DNA from: a bacterium
GTDB taxonomy: Bacteria > Krumholzibacteriota > Krumholzibacteriia > Krumholzibacteriales > Krumholzibacteriaceae
Length of the DNA stretch: 63,944 nucleotides
Direction: 5' to 3'
Assembly (NCBI GenBank): GCA_020350885.1
Contig: CP070727.1
Location: 913,916-977,859, forward strand
In this document: positions 1-9,399 of the stretch, piece by piece
Numbering within the stretch: the stretch's first letter is position 1
How the letters are laid out: the number at the start of each line of letters is the position of its first letter
Notes under the pieces: generated by a model
What the model was told of the DNA's origin: nothing
Databases searched by the model: none
What the model saw: only the letters and a program-made list of their open reading frames with translations
Translations under genes and position numbers: made by a program

Positions 1-42
1 ACAAAGTGTTAACCATGTGTCCGGAATACACCCGGTGGAAAA

Positions 43-119
43 TGGCGCGCCCGACAGGATTCGAACCTGTGACCCCTGCCTTCGGAGGGCAGTACTCTAT
101 CCAGCTGAGCTACGGGCGC
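43..119 (-). tRNA. tRNA-Arg (anticodon CCG), CCA encoded
   Basis: Read on the minus strand, a full cloverleaf is visible. The acceptor stem GCGCCCG (starting at 119) pairs with CGGGCGC (53-47). The D arm contains AGCTCAGCTGGATAGAG. The anticodon stem CTGCC/GGCAG encloses loop CTCCGAA, giving anticodon CCG, which reads the Arg codon CGG. The T arm carries the GGTTCGAATCC motif. The discriminator is G, followed by a genomically encoded CCA at 45-43. Its 5' part overlaps the end of recN by 23 bases, so it is probably cut out of the recN read-through transcript or driven by a promoter inside recN. Confidence 0.95.
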
Positions 120-1800
120 TCTGTTTCTCTTTGAGCAGCTCGGTCGCGAGCTCCTCCCGCAATCCCCCCCGCCCCCCGAGCATCCGGGCGATCTCGCCTA
201 CCCTCGACTCACCCGTGAGTACCGACGCCGAGGCGGTCGTACGTCCGTCTCGCACCCTTTTGCGTACTGCGACATGATGGGCCGCGAACGCCGCCACCTG
301 GGGAAGGTGCGTGATACAGATGATCTGGTACCGCTTCGCAAGATCGTTCAATCGCTGGGCGATGACCTTTCCCAAATCCGCTCCGAGCCCGACATCGATC
401 TCATCGAAGATGAGTGTCGGAATGCCGCGCTCCTCGATCTGTAGCTTTTTCAGCACGAGTGTGATTCTCGATAGCTCGCCTCCCGATGCCACTTCATCAA
501 GCGGATGCATCTGTTCTCCCACATTTGTCCGGATCTCGAACGCGACCTTATCCCACCCACAATCGGTCAGGTGGAGATCGTTGCCGTGTGTATCTTCATC
601 GCCGACATCCAACCGTTCGATCCTCGTGCGAAAGAGCGCTCCCTTCATGCCGAGCCGGTGGAGCTCCTCTGTGACCTCCCGATCGAGTCTCCGTGCGGCC
701 TTTGTGCGCCGTGTCGACAGGGAATCGAGAAGGGGAACGAGGGCCGTACGGACAGCTTCCAGTTCACGCTCGGCCTCTGCGATCTCTTCCGACCCATCCT
801 CGAGCGACCGCAATACGTTACGGAGCTCGTCACGCCGTTCGATCAGGCCGTCCCCGTCGAGCCCGTACTTCCTCCCCGCCCGCTGCACCTTCGCCAGCCG
901 TTCCTGAAGCTGCTCCAGATCGGCGGGTTGATCCTGGACCTCGTCGAGCGAGCGGTCGATGCCTCTCAGTATCTCCTGTACCGTTATACGGACCGCTTCG
1001 AGCTCGACTATCGTATTCTGCCATGAATCATCGATAGATGAAAGCCCTTTCAAAACCTTCTCCGCTGCGGTGAGCTTCTCGACAACCGATCCTTCCTCAC
1101 CACCGAGCGACTCCCTGCACTGCACGAGACCGGCGCTGTAACGGTGTATATTCTCGGATCGGGCAATCTTTCTCTTCAGTTCCTCGTCGAGGCCCGGCTC
1201 GAGCCCGAGATCCTCCAGCTCACGCAGCTGGAACCGGAGAAATTCCTCTTGTTCTTGGTGTTTCTTCTCCCTTTGCCGTAGATCCTCGAGGTGGCCGGCG
1301 AGCACCCGGTAGCGTTCGATCAATGAGACTGCATCACCCAGCAATCCTCCATAGTCCCCCCAGGAGTCCAGATAGCGGATATGGTTTGCGGTATCGAGCA
1401 GCTCCTGCTGACGGTGCTGTCCATGAAGCTCCAGGAGAGACAGGGCGGCCTCCCTCGCAACCGCATTCGTGGTCACGACGCCGTTTATCCAGATACGGCT
1501 CTTCCCCTCAGCCGATAGCTCCCGCTTGATAGAGAGCGCTTCGTCGCCGCCATCCATGGCAAGACTGTCCCGCATCGTCCAGTCGTCCGGCACCGTGAAT
1601 GTTCCCTCGACGGTCAGCTTCTCGGCACCGTGCCTCAATAGCGATCTGCGCCCCCTCCCCCCCGAGAGCAGTTCGACCGCCGTAAGGATGATCGACTTTC
1701 CCGCGCCGGTCGATCCCGTCAATACGTTCAGACCATCATCGAACGGGATCACGGCGTCCTCGACGACCGCCAGATTCCTGATCCGCAATTCCTGAAGCAT
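97..1800 (-). CDS. recN: DNA repair protein RecN
   Basis: SMC-like ATPase for recombinational double-strand-break repair in the cytoplasm. The 567-residue protein starts with [15 protein letters not shown], the usual RecN N-terminus. The open frame extends 17 codons further upstream, but this ATG (1800) has GGGAAGGGTGG just before it. Walker A is GSTGAGKS (residues 29-36), where most RecN have GETGAGKS. A long coiled coil fills the middle. The C-terminal half has the ABC signature ASGGELSRI and a Walker B ending [14 protein letters not shown]. Length is typical of RecN. It lies 23 bp after nadK and its stop codon falls inside tRNA-Arg. Function is firm from the family. Confidence 0.96.
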   Translation of the reverse strand: MLQELRIRNLAVVEDAVIPFDDGLNVLTGSTGAGKSIILTAVELLSGGRGRRSLLRHGAEKLTVEGTFTVPDDWTMRDSLAMDGGDEALSIKRELSAEGKSRIWINGVVTTNAVAREAALSLLELHGQHRQQELLDTANHIRYLDSWGDYGGLLGDAVSLIERYRVLAGHLEDLRQREKKHQEQEEFLRFQLRELEDLGLEPGLDEELKRKIARSENIHRYSAGLVQCRESLGGEEGSVVEKLTAAEKVLKGLSSIDDSWQNTIVELEAVRITVQEILRGIDRSLDEVQDQPADLEQLQERLAKVQRAGRKYGLDGDGLIERRDELRNVLRSLEDGSEEIAEAERELEAVRTALVPLLDSLSTRRTKAARRLDREVTEELHRLGMKGALFRTRIERLDVGDEDTHGNDLHLTDCGWDKVAFEIRTNVGEQMHPLDEVASGGELSRITLVLKKLQIEERGIPTLIFDEIDVGLGADLGKVIAQRLNDLAKRYQIICITHLPQVAAFAAHHVAVRKRVRDGRTTASASVLTGESRVGEIARMLGGRGGLREELATELLKEKQSARSSAG

Positions 1801-1823
1801 CACAACCACCCTTCCCAATAGGC

Positions 1824-2681
1824 TTACACCTGCCGCAATACACCACCCCACCTGAGCTTCCGGCGAACGAGATCGTAGAAGTTATACCCCTCGGTTACGA
1901 TCAGCTTGGTCACCTTCGGATAGCGTTTGAAGTGGATCGAATCCCCCGCTCGTACCTCGCAACCCTGCTGGCCGTCCACGGTCAGGAGCGTTTCGTGCCC
2001 CTCGGAGACCACCTCGATCGTACACACCTCATCCCCGCTCACAACTATCGGGCGAACCGACAGGGAGTGGGGATAGAGGGGCGTGAGGATGAAGGCATCA
2101 ACGGTGGCGGGATTCACGATCGGTCCGCCGGCGGAGAGCGAATATGCAGTCGAACCGGTCGGTGTCGAAACGATCACACCATCGGCGAGGTACTCTCCCA
2201 GAATAACACTGTCCACCAGTGTCTTGATATGGATTACCCTCGAGACACCCGATCCGTGAATGACGATATCGTTCAATGCACTGTACCGCTTCCTCACCGA
2301 TTCACCTTCTACGAGCGTGACCTCGAGACGTAACCGATCCTGAATCTCGTACCGGCCTTCGAACAGATCCTCTACCGCCCGCAACGGATCATCCTCCGTG
2401 AGAAAGCCGAGGCTCCGTATCTTGATACCGAGAAGCGGGATCTCCTCGTTCTCCACGAGCCGGGAGGCCACCAGCAATGTCCCATCGCCTCCAAGGGCGA
2501 TCACCACCTGACAGCCGCCGAACGAATCAACAGGATCGATCATATCACTGACGAGCCCGGCCGTGGCCTCGTTGCCAACGACGGTCACGTTCCGGGGGAG
2601 TGCCCGCAATACCGACAGCACGACCTCTCGAATCTCACTCTTGCGTACATTGGCGACCATGCCGATTTTCTCGATCTTCAT
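1824..2681 (-). CDS. nadK: NAD kinase
   Basis: Phosphorylates NAD to NADP with ATP or polyphosphate in the cytosol. The 285-residue length is normal. The hallmark GGDGTLL motif is at about residues 64-70, the second signature TPTGSTAYSLSAGGP at about 174-188, and a conserved C-terminal region with LTVDGQQG follows. Within the family the GGDG aspartate is the general base. It sits between dxs (17 bp upstream) and recN (23 bp downstream), a nadK-recN order that is common in bacteria. The ATG at 2681 is preceded by GGAGGCCCGTC, a good ribosome binding site. Confidence 0.97.
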   Translation of the reverse strand: MKIEKIGMVANVRKSEIREVVLSVLRALPRNVTVVGNEATAGLVSDMIDPVDSFGGCQVVIALGGDGTLLVASRLVENEEIPLLGIKIRSLGFLTEDDPLRAVEDLFEGRYEIQDRLRLEVTLVEGESVRKRYSALNDIVIHGSGVSRVIHIKTLVDSVILGEYLADGVIVSTPTGSTAYSLSAGGPIVNPATVDAFILTPLYPHSLSVRPIVVSGDEVCTIEVVSEGHETLLTVDGQQGCEVRAGDSIHFKRYPKVTKLIVTEGYNFYDLVRRKLRWGGVLRQV

Positions 2682-2698
2682 GACGGGCCTCCGATAGT

Positions 2699-4582
2699 TT
2701 ATGACGACCGAGCGGTCGACAGCTCCCGGATCCGTGCTGCTATGCGTTGAGATGTGAGCCTGAACTCCTCGAGCAGAAGATCCCGCTTGCCGTGAGGCAC
2801 GAATTGATCGGGAAGACCTATTCGCAGCAACTGATTTTTCATTCCCCTATCGGCAAGCAGCTCCGCCACCGCGTCACCGAAACCGCCGATCAGTGCGTTC
2901 TCCTCGAGCGTGATGATCGGGGCACCACCACTCGCCCGGTCTATGATGAGCTCCTCGTCGATCGGCTTGATAAACCGCGCATTGACGACGGCTGCATTCA
3001 CCCCTTCATTTTGGAGAATCTCGTGCGCTTCGATTGCGGGCTCGACCATCGTGCCCAGTGCGAGGATCGTTGCATCCCCACCCTCGGCCAGCACGACCCC
3101 CCTGCCGATCACGATGGGTGCCAGGTCACCGGTCGCGCCGCCGTGTACGGCCCCGCGCGGGAAACGGAGTGCGATGGGCCCCTCGTCGTAGAGCCGGACC
3201 GTCTCAAGCATCCACTGCAACTCCTTTCCGCCGCACGGTGTCATTACGACCATCCCGGGTATGATGCGCAGGTAGCTGAGATCGAACGTACCGTGGTGGG
3301 TCGGACCGTCTTCGCCCACGATACCTGCCCGGTCGAGGATAAACCGCACCGGAAGGCGCTGCAGGGCGACATCGTGGATGATCTGATCGTAGCTGCGCTG
3401 GAGGAAGGTCGAGTATATGGCTACGAACGGTTTCAAACCAGCCCTGGCGAGCCCCGCTGCAAAGGTGACCGCATGCTGTTCGGCGATGCCGACATCAAAG
3501 AACCTGTCGGGAAACTCTTCCGCAAACACCGCAAGACCGGTGCCTTCCTTCATGGCCGCGGTGATGGCGACGATCTTCTCGTCCTTCCTGGCGAGCTCGA
3601 TCAGTCGTTCCCCGAAGACATCGCTGTAGGTGAGATGTTTCGAGTTGCTCCTCGAATTACCGGTCGTTTTGTAGAAGCTCCCGATACCGTGAAACTTTTC
3701 GGCATCCCGTTCCGCGAATGAATACCCTTTCCCCTTCTTCGTGACGACATGTACGAGGACGGGGCCGGGCATTTGCCTGAGCTGGCCGAACGTCTCTACG
3801 AGCTGATCGATACTGTGCCCGTCGAGCGGACCGAGGTACCGGAGCCCCAGCTCCTCGAAGAGTATGGTCGGAACGACGAGATTCTTGATACTCTCCTTGA
3901 TGCGCCGGGCGAGTGATCTCGCCCTCCCGCCCAGCGTGGGTATCTTGCCGAGGAGCTCCCACACATCCGCCTCGAGTTGCAGGTAGAGCCTCTTCGTCGT
4001 TATCTTGGTCAGGTACCGGGCCAGGGCGCCGACGTTCTTCGATATCGACATCTCGTTGTCTTTCAGAACGATGATAAAGCGTTTCTTTTTGAGGTGGCCG
4101 ACCTGATTGATCCCCTCGAATGCAATACCGCCCGAGAGCGCACCGTCCCCGACTACGGCGATAATGAAGTTTTTATCCTTTCTGATATCCCGGGCGACGG
4201 CGAGACCGAGCGCCGCCGAGATGGCGGTACTCGCATGTCCCACGCCGAAGACGTCATGCTCGCTCTCGAAGATACTGGGAAAGCCGCTGATACCATCCTT
4301 TGTGCGGATATTCCGAAACTGTTCCCGCCGTCCTGTGATGATCTTGTGTGCGTAGCTCTGGTGGCCGACGTCCCAGAGGATCTTGTCCCGGGGTGAATCG
4401 AAAACGTAATGCAGGGCCAGGGCGATCTCCACCGAGCCGAGGCTCGAGGCGAGATGACCGCCGCGGCTTGAGATGATCTCGATGATGTACTTTCTGATCT
4501 CGGCACTGAGGACCTCGAGTTGCCGCAGGGTGAGCTTCTTGATATCCGACGGTGAATCTATGCTGTCGAGCAATGTACTCAT
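2699..4582 (-). CDS. dxs: 1-deoxy-D-xylulose-5-phosphate synthase
   Basis: First enzyme of the MEP isoprenoid pathway. It condenses pyruvate and glyceraldehyde-3-phosphate with thiamine diphosphate. The 627-residue protein has the N-terminal TPP-binding segment GDGALSGGIAFEG, the middle LKDNEMSISKNVG, and the transketolase C-terminal half with DRAGIVGEDGPTHHG. Length matches the family. The start is preceded by AGAGGTGAACA. It shares the operon with an ispA-type prenyl synthase two genes upstream, so early and late isoprenoid steps are co-transcribed. The intervening gene is a divergent PAP2 membrane protein. Nothing looks damaged. Confidence 0.98.
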   Translation of the reverse strand: MSTLLDSIDSPSDIKKLTLRQLEVLSAEIRKYIIEIISSRGGHLASSLGSVEIALALHYVFDSPRDKILWDVGHQSYAHKIITGRREQFRNIRTKDGISGFPSIFESEHDVFGVGHASTAISAALGLAVARDIRKDKNFIIAVVGDGALSGGIAFEGINQVGHLKKKRFIIVLKDNEMSISKNVGALARYLTKITTKRLYLQLEADVWELLGKIPTLGGRARSLARRIKESIKNLVVPTILFEELGLRYLGPLDGHSIDQLVETFGQLRQMPGPVLVHVVTKKGKGYSFAERDAEKFHGIGSFYKTTGNSRSNSKHLTYSDVFGERLIELARKDEKIVAITAAMKEGTGLAVFAEEFPDRFFDVGIAEQHAVTFAAGLARAGLKPFVAIYSTFLQRSYDQIIHDVALQRLPVRFILDRAGIVGEDGPTHHGTFDLSYLRIIPGMVVMTPCGGKELQWMLETVRLYDEGPIALRFPRGAVHGGATGDLAPIVIGRGVVLAEGGDATILALGTMVEPAIEAHEILQNEGVNAAVVNARFIKPIDEELIIDRASGGAPIITLEENALIGGFGDAVAELLADRGMKNQLLRIGLPDQFVPHGKRDLLLEEFRLTSQRIAARIRELSTARSS

Positions 4583-4603
4583 TGTTCACCTCTGCGCGAT
4601 ACG

Positions 4604-5041
4604 CTACATGAGAATGAATGCTCCGGCCAGGCCGAGGAGGACGCCGCTCATCACATCGAGCGGTCTGTAATGGAGCACCCGGAGTCTCTGGTCCCGTTCG
4701 ATCGCACCGCTCCCATCGAGGCTCGAAAGTATCTTGTTGAGTACATCGACCTGTTTCCGTTTCTCACCTTTCAGCCGCATGGTATCGTAGACGATCATGG
4801 CGCTGTAGGTCGTCACGAGTGAAAAGAGTATCGAGGAGTACCCGTACTTGATGCCTATGCCTGCAGAAAGTGAGCTGAAGACGGCGGAGTGGAGGTTCGG
4901 CAACCCGCCTGTCTGAAAGAATCGGCCGATTGCAATTCGTTTATCCAAAAATGAATACAACAATACCTTCATACATTGGATGAAGGCGCCACATATGATC
5001 GGCACTAGAAAGATGTGCTTGTAGAGATACTGCCTGAACAT
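4604..5041 (-). CDS. Divergent PAP2 family (DUF212) membrane protein
   Basis: A 145-residue membrane protein of the DUF212/divergent PAP2 family (inferred from pattern). Family landmarks are recognisable: GGLPNLHSAVFSSL where typical members have a PSSHSA-type motif, VYDTMRLKG, and a C-terminal LHYRPLDVMSGVLLG segment where relatives have LGH-P-EV-G. About four hydrophobic segments are visible. The PS-to-PN change in the phosphatase-like motif makes activity as a lipid phosphatase uncertain. It starts 1 bp from the stop of the prenyl synthase, and dxs follows 21 bp later. A role in handling prenyl or other lipid phosphates fits the context but is inference. Confidence 0.8.
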   Translation of the reverse strand: MFRQYLYKHIFLVPIICGAFIQCMKVLLYSFLDKRIAIGRFFQTGGLPNLHSAVFSSLSAGIGIKYGYSSILFSLVTTYSAMIVYDTMRLKGEKRKQVDVLNKILSSLDGSGAIERDQRLRVLHYRPLDVMSGVLLGLAGAFILM

Positions 5042-5042
5042 T

Positions 5043-5930
5043 TCAGGACACCCGCTTACCGATCAAAGAGAAGAGCTGACCGAGGTAGCCCGCATCCCCC
5101 ATATCTCTGATCGCTGCAACCGATTCCTCGATCAACTCATGTACCACCCGGCGGGATCCGTCTATTCCGAAGACGGCCGGATGCGTTATTTTCCCCCTTT
5201 TCGAATCCTTCCGCAAGCCTTTTCCCATGAGGTCTTCCGATCCCTCGATATCCAGGATATCGTCGACGATCTGGAAGGCATAGCCGACCTTCCGTCCTAC
5301 CGCCATGATCCCCGTGAGACGCTCCGCCCCGCACCCGGCCAGGCATGCACCTATCCCGAGTGAAGCGGCGATGAGCTGTGCGGTCTTGCGGAGATGGATG
5401 AAGTCGACGAGCTCCGGTGTGGCCGTTTTACCTTCTCCCTCAAGGTCCGCCACCTGTCCGCCGACCAGGTACAGGGAACCGGCGGTCTGCGCCAGTATGC
5501 GAAGTGATCCAAGAACCCGTTCCTGGGGCGCCTCGGTACGGGCGAGAACTTCAAATGCCCGGGCCTGAAGGGCGTCCCCGGCAAGGATGGCCGTTGCCTC
5601 ACCGAACCGAACGTGACACGACGGTTTTCCCCTTCGAAGATCATCGTCGTCGAGGGAGGGCAGATCGTCGTGAATGAGCGTATACGCATGGAGGATCTCG
5701 AGGGCACAGGCCGCATCGAGCGAACCTTGGGGATACGGATCCCCGAAGAGACGGTGCGAGGCGCAACAGAGGATGCCGCGCAGCCGCTTCCCCCCTCCCA
5801 ACGTCGCATACCGCATTGCACTATGGAGCGAGACGGGTAGCTCCTGCTCCGACGGGAGCAGTACGGCCAGACGCCGCCCGATCATCTCCCGATCGGTCTG
5901 CAACTGCTTCTCGAACTCTTTGACTTGCAT
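5043..5930 (-). CDS. ispA: Short-chain polyprenyl diphosphate synthase (farnesyl/geranylgeranyl type)
   Basis: Condenses isopentenyl diphosphate with allylic diphosphates to make FPP or GGPP. The 295-residue protein has the GGGKRLRG substrate-binding motif, a first Asp-rich motif inside HDDLPSLDDDDLRRGKP, and the second Asp-rich motif DDILDIEG. These bind the Mg-diphosphate. The region just before the first motif (HAYTLIHDD) resembles E. coli IspA, but product length cannot be fixed by eye. It lies 4 bp downstream of xseB, an arrangement (xseA-xseB-ispA-dxs) found in many bacteria. Confidence 0.93.
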   Translation of the reverse strand: MQVKEFEKQLQTDREMIGRRLAVLLPSEQELPVSLHSAMRYATLGGGKRLRGILCCASHRLFGDPYPQGSLDAACALEILHAYTLIHDDLPSLDDDDLRRGKPSCHVRFGEATAILAGDALQARAFEVLARTEAPQERVLGSLRILAQTAGSLYLVGGQVADLEGEGKTATPELVDFIHLRKTAQLIAASLGIGACLAGCGAERLTGIMAVGRKVGYAFQIVDDILDIEGSEDLMGKGLRKDSKRGKITHPAVFGIDGSRRVVHELIEESVAAIRDMGDAGYLGQLFSLIGKRVS

Positions 5931-5934
5931 AGCG

Positions 5935-6147
5935 TTACGAATCGTTACCGCCCTCGTCGATCCTGGCCGTGAGCTTCTGGATCCGTTGATCCGCTTCGTC
6001 GAGAATGCCCTTGCACATCGTACCGAGCTTCATCGCTTCCTCATAGAGTTTTATACTCTCTTCGAGAGGAACTTCGCCCTCCTCGAGGCGCCTGACGATC
6101 TCCTCGAGCCTTCCGAGCGCCTGTTCGAAGCTCATCTTTTTGGCCAT
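5935..6147 (-). CDS. xseB: Exodeoxyribonuclease VII small subunit
   Basis: A 70-residue, highly charged helical protein with the family pattern FEQALGRLEEIVRRLEEGE, then PLEESIKLYEEAMKL and a short C-terminal helix. XseB binds the C-terminal arms of XseA to form the single-strand-specific exonuclease VII. Its start overlaps the end of xseA by 16 bases, so the two are translationally coupled. The length is the usual one for XseB. Confidence 0.95.
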   Translation of the reverse strand: MAKKMSFEQALGRLEEIVRRLEEGEVPLEESIKLYEEAMKLGTMCKGILDEADQRIQKLTARIDEGGNDS

Positions 6148-7589
6148 GCCGTTCCCTTCCTTGTCCTTCGAACGATGCAGCGTGCGGCACCGTCGTAAAA
6201 ATTCACCGTTAACGGATCGTCCTTCGACAATCCTTTCGACCGCCCGATGATCGTGTCATCCCCCGGAGACGTACAGTAGGTGTATCCCCGCTTCAGAACA
6301 CCACGGGGATGGAGCCCGCGCAGCGCCCGCATTCTGGCCTCAACCTCCCGGCGATGGATGGCCGCACGGGCCGAGATCGCAACCTTCAGAACTGATAGAT
6401 ACCGGTTGACGGCCTCCTTGCGGGATGCGATCCGTGCACCGGGTCCCTCGAGTGATAGGCGTTGTAGGTTCCATGCAATGCAGGTCTCCAGATCCCTGAT
6501 ACGCCTCTCAATGCCGCCGGCAAGCTGCATCGTCGATCGTTCGACACTCCGCATGCCCCGGCCGTAGCGATCCTTCCACCATGCGCTCAGGCGTCCCGCC
6601 AGATCATCAATCCGCAGGGTGGCACGCTCGATCCTGTGCGCGAGCACGGGGAAGGAACTGCTCCTCAGAAGAAACTCGAGCACACGCAAACGGTCATCGG
6701 CCGCATTCCGGAAAAGCTCCCCAAGCCGTACGAGTGTCTGCTCGAGACCGTCCTCCACCTCGGTGATCAAGGGGGCGGCGAGCTCCGCCGCCGCGGTCGG
6801 TGTGGCCGCCCTGATGTCGGCGACGTAATCGGCTATGGTCGTGTCGATCTCGTGACCGATCCCCGTTATCACGGGACGGGACGAGCCCGCAATCGCCCGG
6901 GCGACCGGCTCGGTGTTGAAGCTCCATAGGTCCTCGATGCTCCCTCCGCCACGGGCAAGGATGACGAGATCAGCCCCCTCGATGCCATTCGCAATCTCGA
7001 AGGCCCTCACGATCGACCGGACCGCATGCGGCCCCTGCACGTCGACACCGATATGGACGACCTCGGCGACCGGCCACCGGCGTGCGAGTGTATCGAGCAT
7101 GTCCTCGATCACGGCGCCCGTCGGCGAGGTGATGACGACGATCCGCCGGGGATAGGATGGAATCTCCCGCTTCCGCTCGGGAGCGGTCAGCCCCTCTTCC
7201 ATGAGTTTCTGAAGCAGCCGCCTGAACTCGAGCTCCATCGCCCCCCTGCCGGCGGGCTCGAGCGAGTAGACGACAACCTGTGTCCGTCCGCTACCGCTGT
7301 AGTGTGTGATCCGTCCCGAGGCGACGGCGAGCATGCCGTCGGCTGGCTCGAAGGCAAGCAATGCTGCGTAGCGACGAAAGACCACCGCAGCCAACGTGCT
7401 CGATTCGTCGCGCAGGCTGAAGTAGCAGTGACCGGAGCTGTGTGCCCTGAAGTTTGAAATCTCGCCGATGATACGCACCGTCGGGAATTCCGATTCGAGG
7501 CTCTGGCGAATCGCCTCGCTGATCTCGGTGACGGTATAGATATCGTCCCGGCCGTTCGGAATCGTCTCACGCCAGTCGTTACTGTTCAT
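6132..7589 (-). CDS. xseA: Exodeoxyribonuclease VII large subunit
   Basis: Catalytic subunit of exonuclease VII, which degrades single-stranded DNA from both ends in the cytoplasm. The 485-residue protein has an N-terminal OB-fold (IIGEISNFRAHSSGHCYFSL), the central catalytic region with SPTGAVIEDM, RGGGSIEDLWSFN and GIGHEIDTTIADYVAD, and a long C-terminal helical arm where XseB docks. Its 5' end overlaps folD by 11 bases and its 3' end overlaps xseB by 16. Length and all motifs are normal. Confidence 0.97.
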   Translation of the reverse strand: MNSNDWRETIPNGRDDIYTVTEISEAIRQSLESEFPTVRIIGEISNFRAHSSGHCYFSLRDESSTLAAVVFRRYAALLAFEPADGMLAVASGRITHYSGSGRTQVVVYSLEPAGRGAMELEFRRLLQKLMEEGLTAPERKREIPSYPRRIVVITSPTGAVIEDMLDTLARRWPVAEVVHIGVDVQGPHAVRSIVRAFEIANGIEGADLVILARGGGSIEDLWSFNTEPVARAIAGSSRPVITGIGHEIDTTIADYVADIRAATPTAAAELAAPLITEVEDGLEQTLVRLGELFRNAADDRLRVLEFLLRSSSFPVLAHRIERATLRIDDLAGRLSAWWKDRYGRGMRSVERSTMQLAGGIERRIRDLETCIAWNLQRLSLEGPGARIASRKEAVNRYLSVLKVAISARAAIHRREVEARMRALRGLHPRGVLKRGYTYCTSPGDDTIIGRSKGLSKDDPLTVNFYDGAARCIVRRTRKGTAWPKR

Positions 7590-8487
7590 CGATCGCTCTC
7601 TGGGCCCACTGCGCCGCCGTCAGCGTGTTCTTCATGAGCATCGCTATCGTCATGGGCCCCACCCCTCCGGGGACCGGGGTGATACGGGAGACCTTCTGCA
7701 CAACGGCGTCGAAATCGACATCCCCCACCCAGCGGTATCCCTTCTTTGCAGACGGATCGGTGATACGGTTCGTGCCGACATCGATCACAACCGCCCCCTC
7801 CATGACCATATCCGCGGTTATGACCTTCGGCTGCCCGACCGCGGCCACTAGAATATCTGCCTCCCGCGTTACGGCGGCAAGATCCACTGTCTTCGAGTGT
7901 GCTATCGTCACCGTTGCATTTCCGTGCCCGCCCTTCATGGATAGAAGCAGTGCGAGCGGTTTTCCGACAATGATGCTTCTACCGACGATCACAGCCCGCT
8001 TGCCGGCGGTCTCGACATCGTAGCGGTCGAGCAACTCGATGATACCCTGCGGCGTGCATGGAACGAAGCGCGGTTTGTCGGCCGCGAGGCGTCCCATATT
8101 GTAGGGGTGAAATCCATCGACATCCTTGTCGGGGGAGATCCGTTCGATAATGTGCTGCTGGTCTATCTGCGGCGGGAGGGGCAGCTGCACCAAGATCCCG
8201 TGAACGGAGGAATCGCCGTTCAGCCCGTCCACCCTCTCGAGCAGCTCCTCCTCGCTCGTCGATGCGGGAAGCTCGATATGGATCGAGCCGATACCGCACC
8301 GCTCACATGCCTTCACCTTGCTGTGCACGTAGCTATGCGAGGCGGGATCGTCGCCGACGATCACGACGGCAAGCCTCGGCTGCTCGTACTCTTTGACGAA
8401 CCGCTCGACGTCCTGAGCGACTTCCCGGAGTATCGCCGCCGCCGTTTCCTTTCCGTTAATCAGCTTCCCCTCAACATTGATCGTCAC
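7579..8487 (-). CDS. folD: Bifunctional methylenetetrahydrofolate dehydrogenase/cyclohydrolase
   Basis: Interconverts methylene-, methenyl- and 10-formyl-tetrahydrofolate with NADP. The 302-residue protein has the catalytic SYVHSKVKACE segment with its Lys, the signature PDKDVDGFHPYNMG, and the nucleotide-binding GRSIIVGKPLALLL followed by a PGGVGPMTIAMLM C-terminus. Length is slightly above the usual 285-300. It is embedded in an overlapping chain: its start overlaps the YmdB-type gene by 17 bases and its end overlaps xseA. Confidence 0.97.
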   Translation of the reverse strand: MTINVEGKLINGKETAAAILREVAQDVERFVKEYEQPRLAVVIVGDDPASHSYVHSKVKACERCGIGSIHIELPASTSEEELLERVDGLNGDSSVHGILVQLPLPPQIDQQHIIERISPDKDVDGFHPYNMGRLAADKPRFVPCTPQGIIELLDRYDVETAGKRAVIVGRSIIVGKPLALLLSMKGGHGNATVTIAHSKTVDLAAVTREADILVAAVGQPKVITADMVMEGAVVIDVGTNRITDPSAKKGYRWVGDVDFDAVVQKVSRITPVPGGVGPMTIAMLMKNTLTAAQWAQRAIDEQ

Positions 8488-9277
8488 TCTTCGCCTCCTC
8501 TATCACCCTGTGCACTCTTTCAACCGTAACCGCATTCCCCGACTCCTCGTCCACCTCTACGAAGAACGCATCGATGAACGGCTCCTCCCTGGCCACATCG
8601 AACCGTACGGGTAATCCGTAGAGGAACCGGTTTATGACCAGCTCCTTCTTCACCCCGATAATCGAATTCGACGGCCCGACCATCCCGATGTCGGAGATAT
8701 AGCCGGTGCCGCCGTCCAGTATATGCTCGTCTGCTGTCTGCACATGCGTGTGCGTGCCCGCAACGGCACTTACCCTGCCGTCCAGGTAATACCCGATGGC
8801 GAGCTTCTCGCTAGTCGCCTCGGCGTGGAAGTCCAGCAGTATCACATTGATGTCGGACGGCAACTCAGCCAGAATTGCATCGGCCTTCCGGAACGGACAA
8901 TCGATCGGCTTCATGAACGTGCGTCCCTGGAGATTGACGACGCACACACGAACGTCATCCACATCCCGAATGAGATATCCCCTCCCCGGAACTCCGGGTG
9001 GATAGTTGGCCGGACGGAGAATATCGTCTCTCGAATCGAGCAGTGCGATCCCCTCCCGCTTATCCCACACATGATTACCGCTCGTCATGACATCGACACC
9101 GGCGCCGGCTATTTCATCGATTACCTTTTTGGTGATCCCGAAGATACCGGCCGCGTTCTCCACATTCCCGATACAGAGGTCCACACGGAACTCTTCGCGC
9201 AGGGCCGGGAGCCCGATTCCCAGCACCCGCCTGCCCGTCCTTGAGATGATATCACCGATAAACAGTACCCGTATCAT
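8471..9277 (-). CDS. YmdB-type (TIGR00282) metallophosphoesterase
   Basis: A 268-residue calcineurin-like phosphoesterase of the YmdB/TIGR00282 family, members of which hydrolyse 2',3'- or 3',5'-cyclic nucleotides. Metal-ligand motifs are intact: VLFIGDIISRTGR at the N-terminus, the GNHVWDK block, DFHAEATSEK and GTHTHVQT. In Bacillus the ymdB gene lies right after rny, as here (120 bp downstream). This supports a link to RNA turnover. It overlaps folD by 17 bases. The biochemical substrate cannot be fixed from sequence. Confidence 0.92.
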   Translation of the reverse strand: MIRVLFIGDIISRTGRRVLGIGLPALREEFRVDLCIGNVENAAGIFGITKKVIDEIAGAGVDVMTSGNHVWDKREGIALLDSRDDILRPANYPPGVPGRGYLIRDVDDVRVCVVNLQGRTFMKPIDCPFRKADAILAELPSDINVILLDFHAEATSEKLAIGYYLDGRVSAVAGTHTHVQTADEHILDGGTGYISDIGMVGPSNSIIGVKKELVINRFLYGLPVRFDVAREEPFIDAFFVEVDEESGNAVTVERVHRVIEEAKSDDQC

Positions 9278-9399
9278 GGGATTGAGCCATCACTCCGTTT
9301 CGTACAAGATCATAGATGAATGAGTCCAGAAAAGAATGATCGATCCCGATTCAGGATGGTGGTGCCGCCTTACTCTTCCCGGTTGCAACGCATGCAGTG

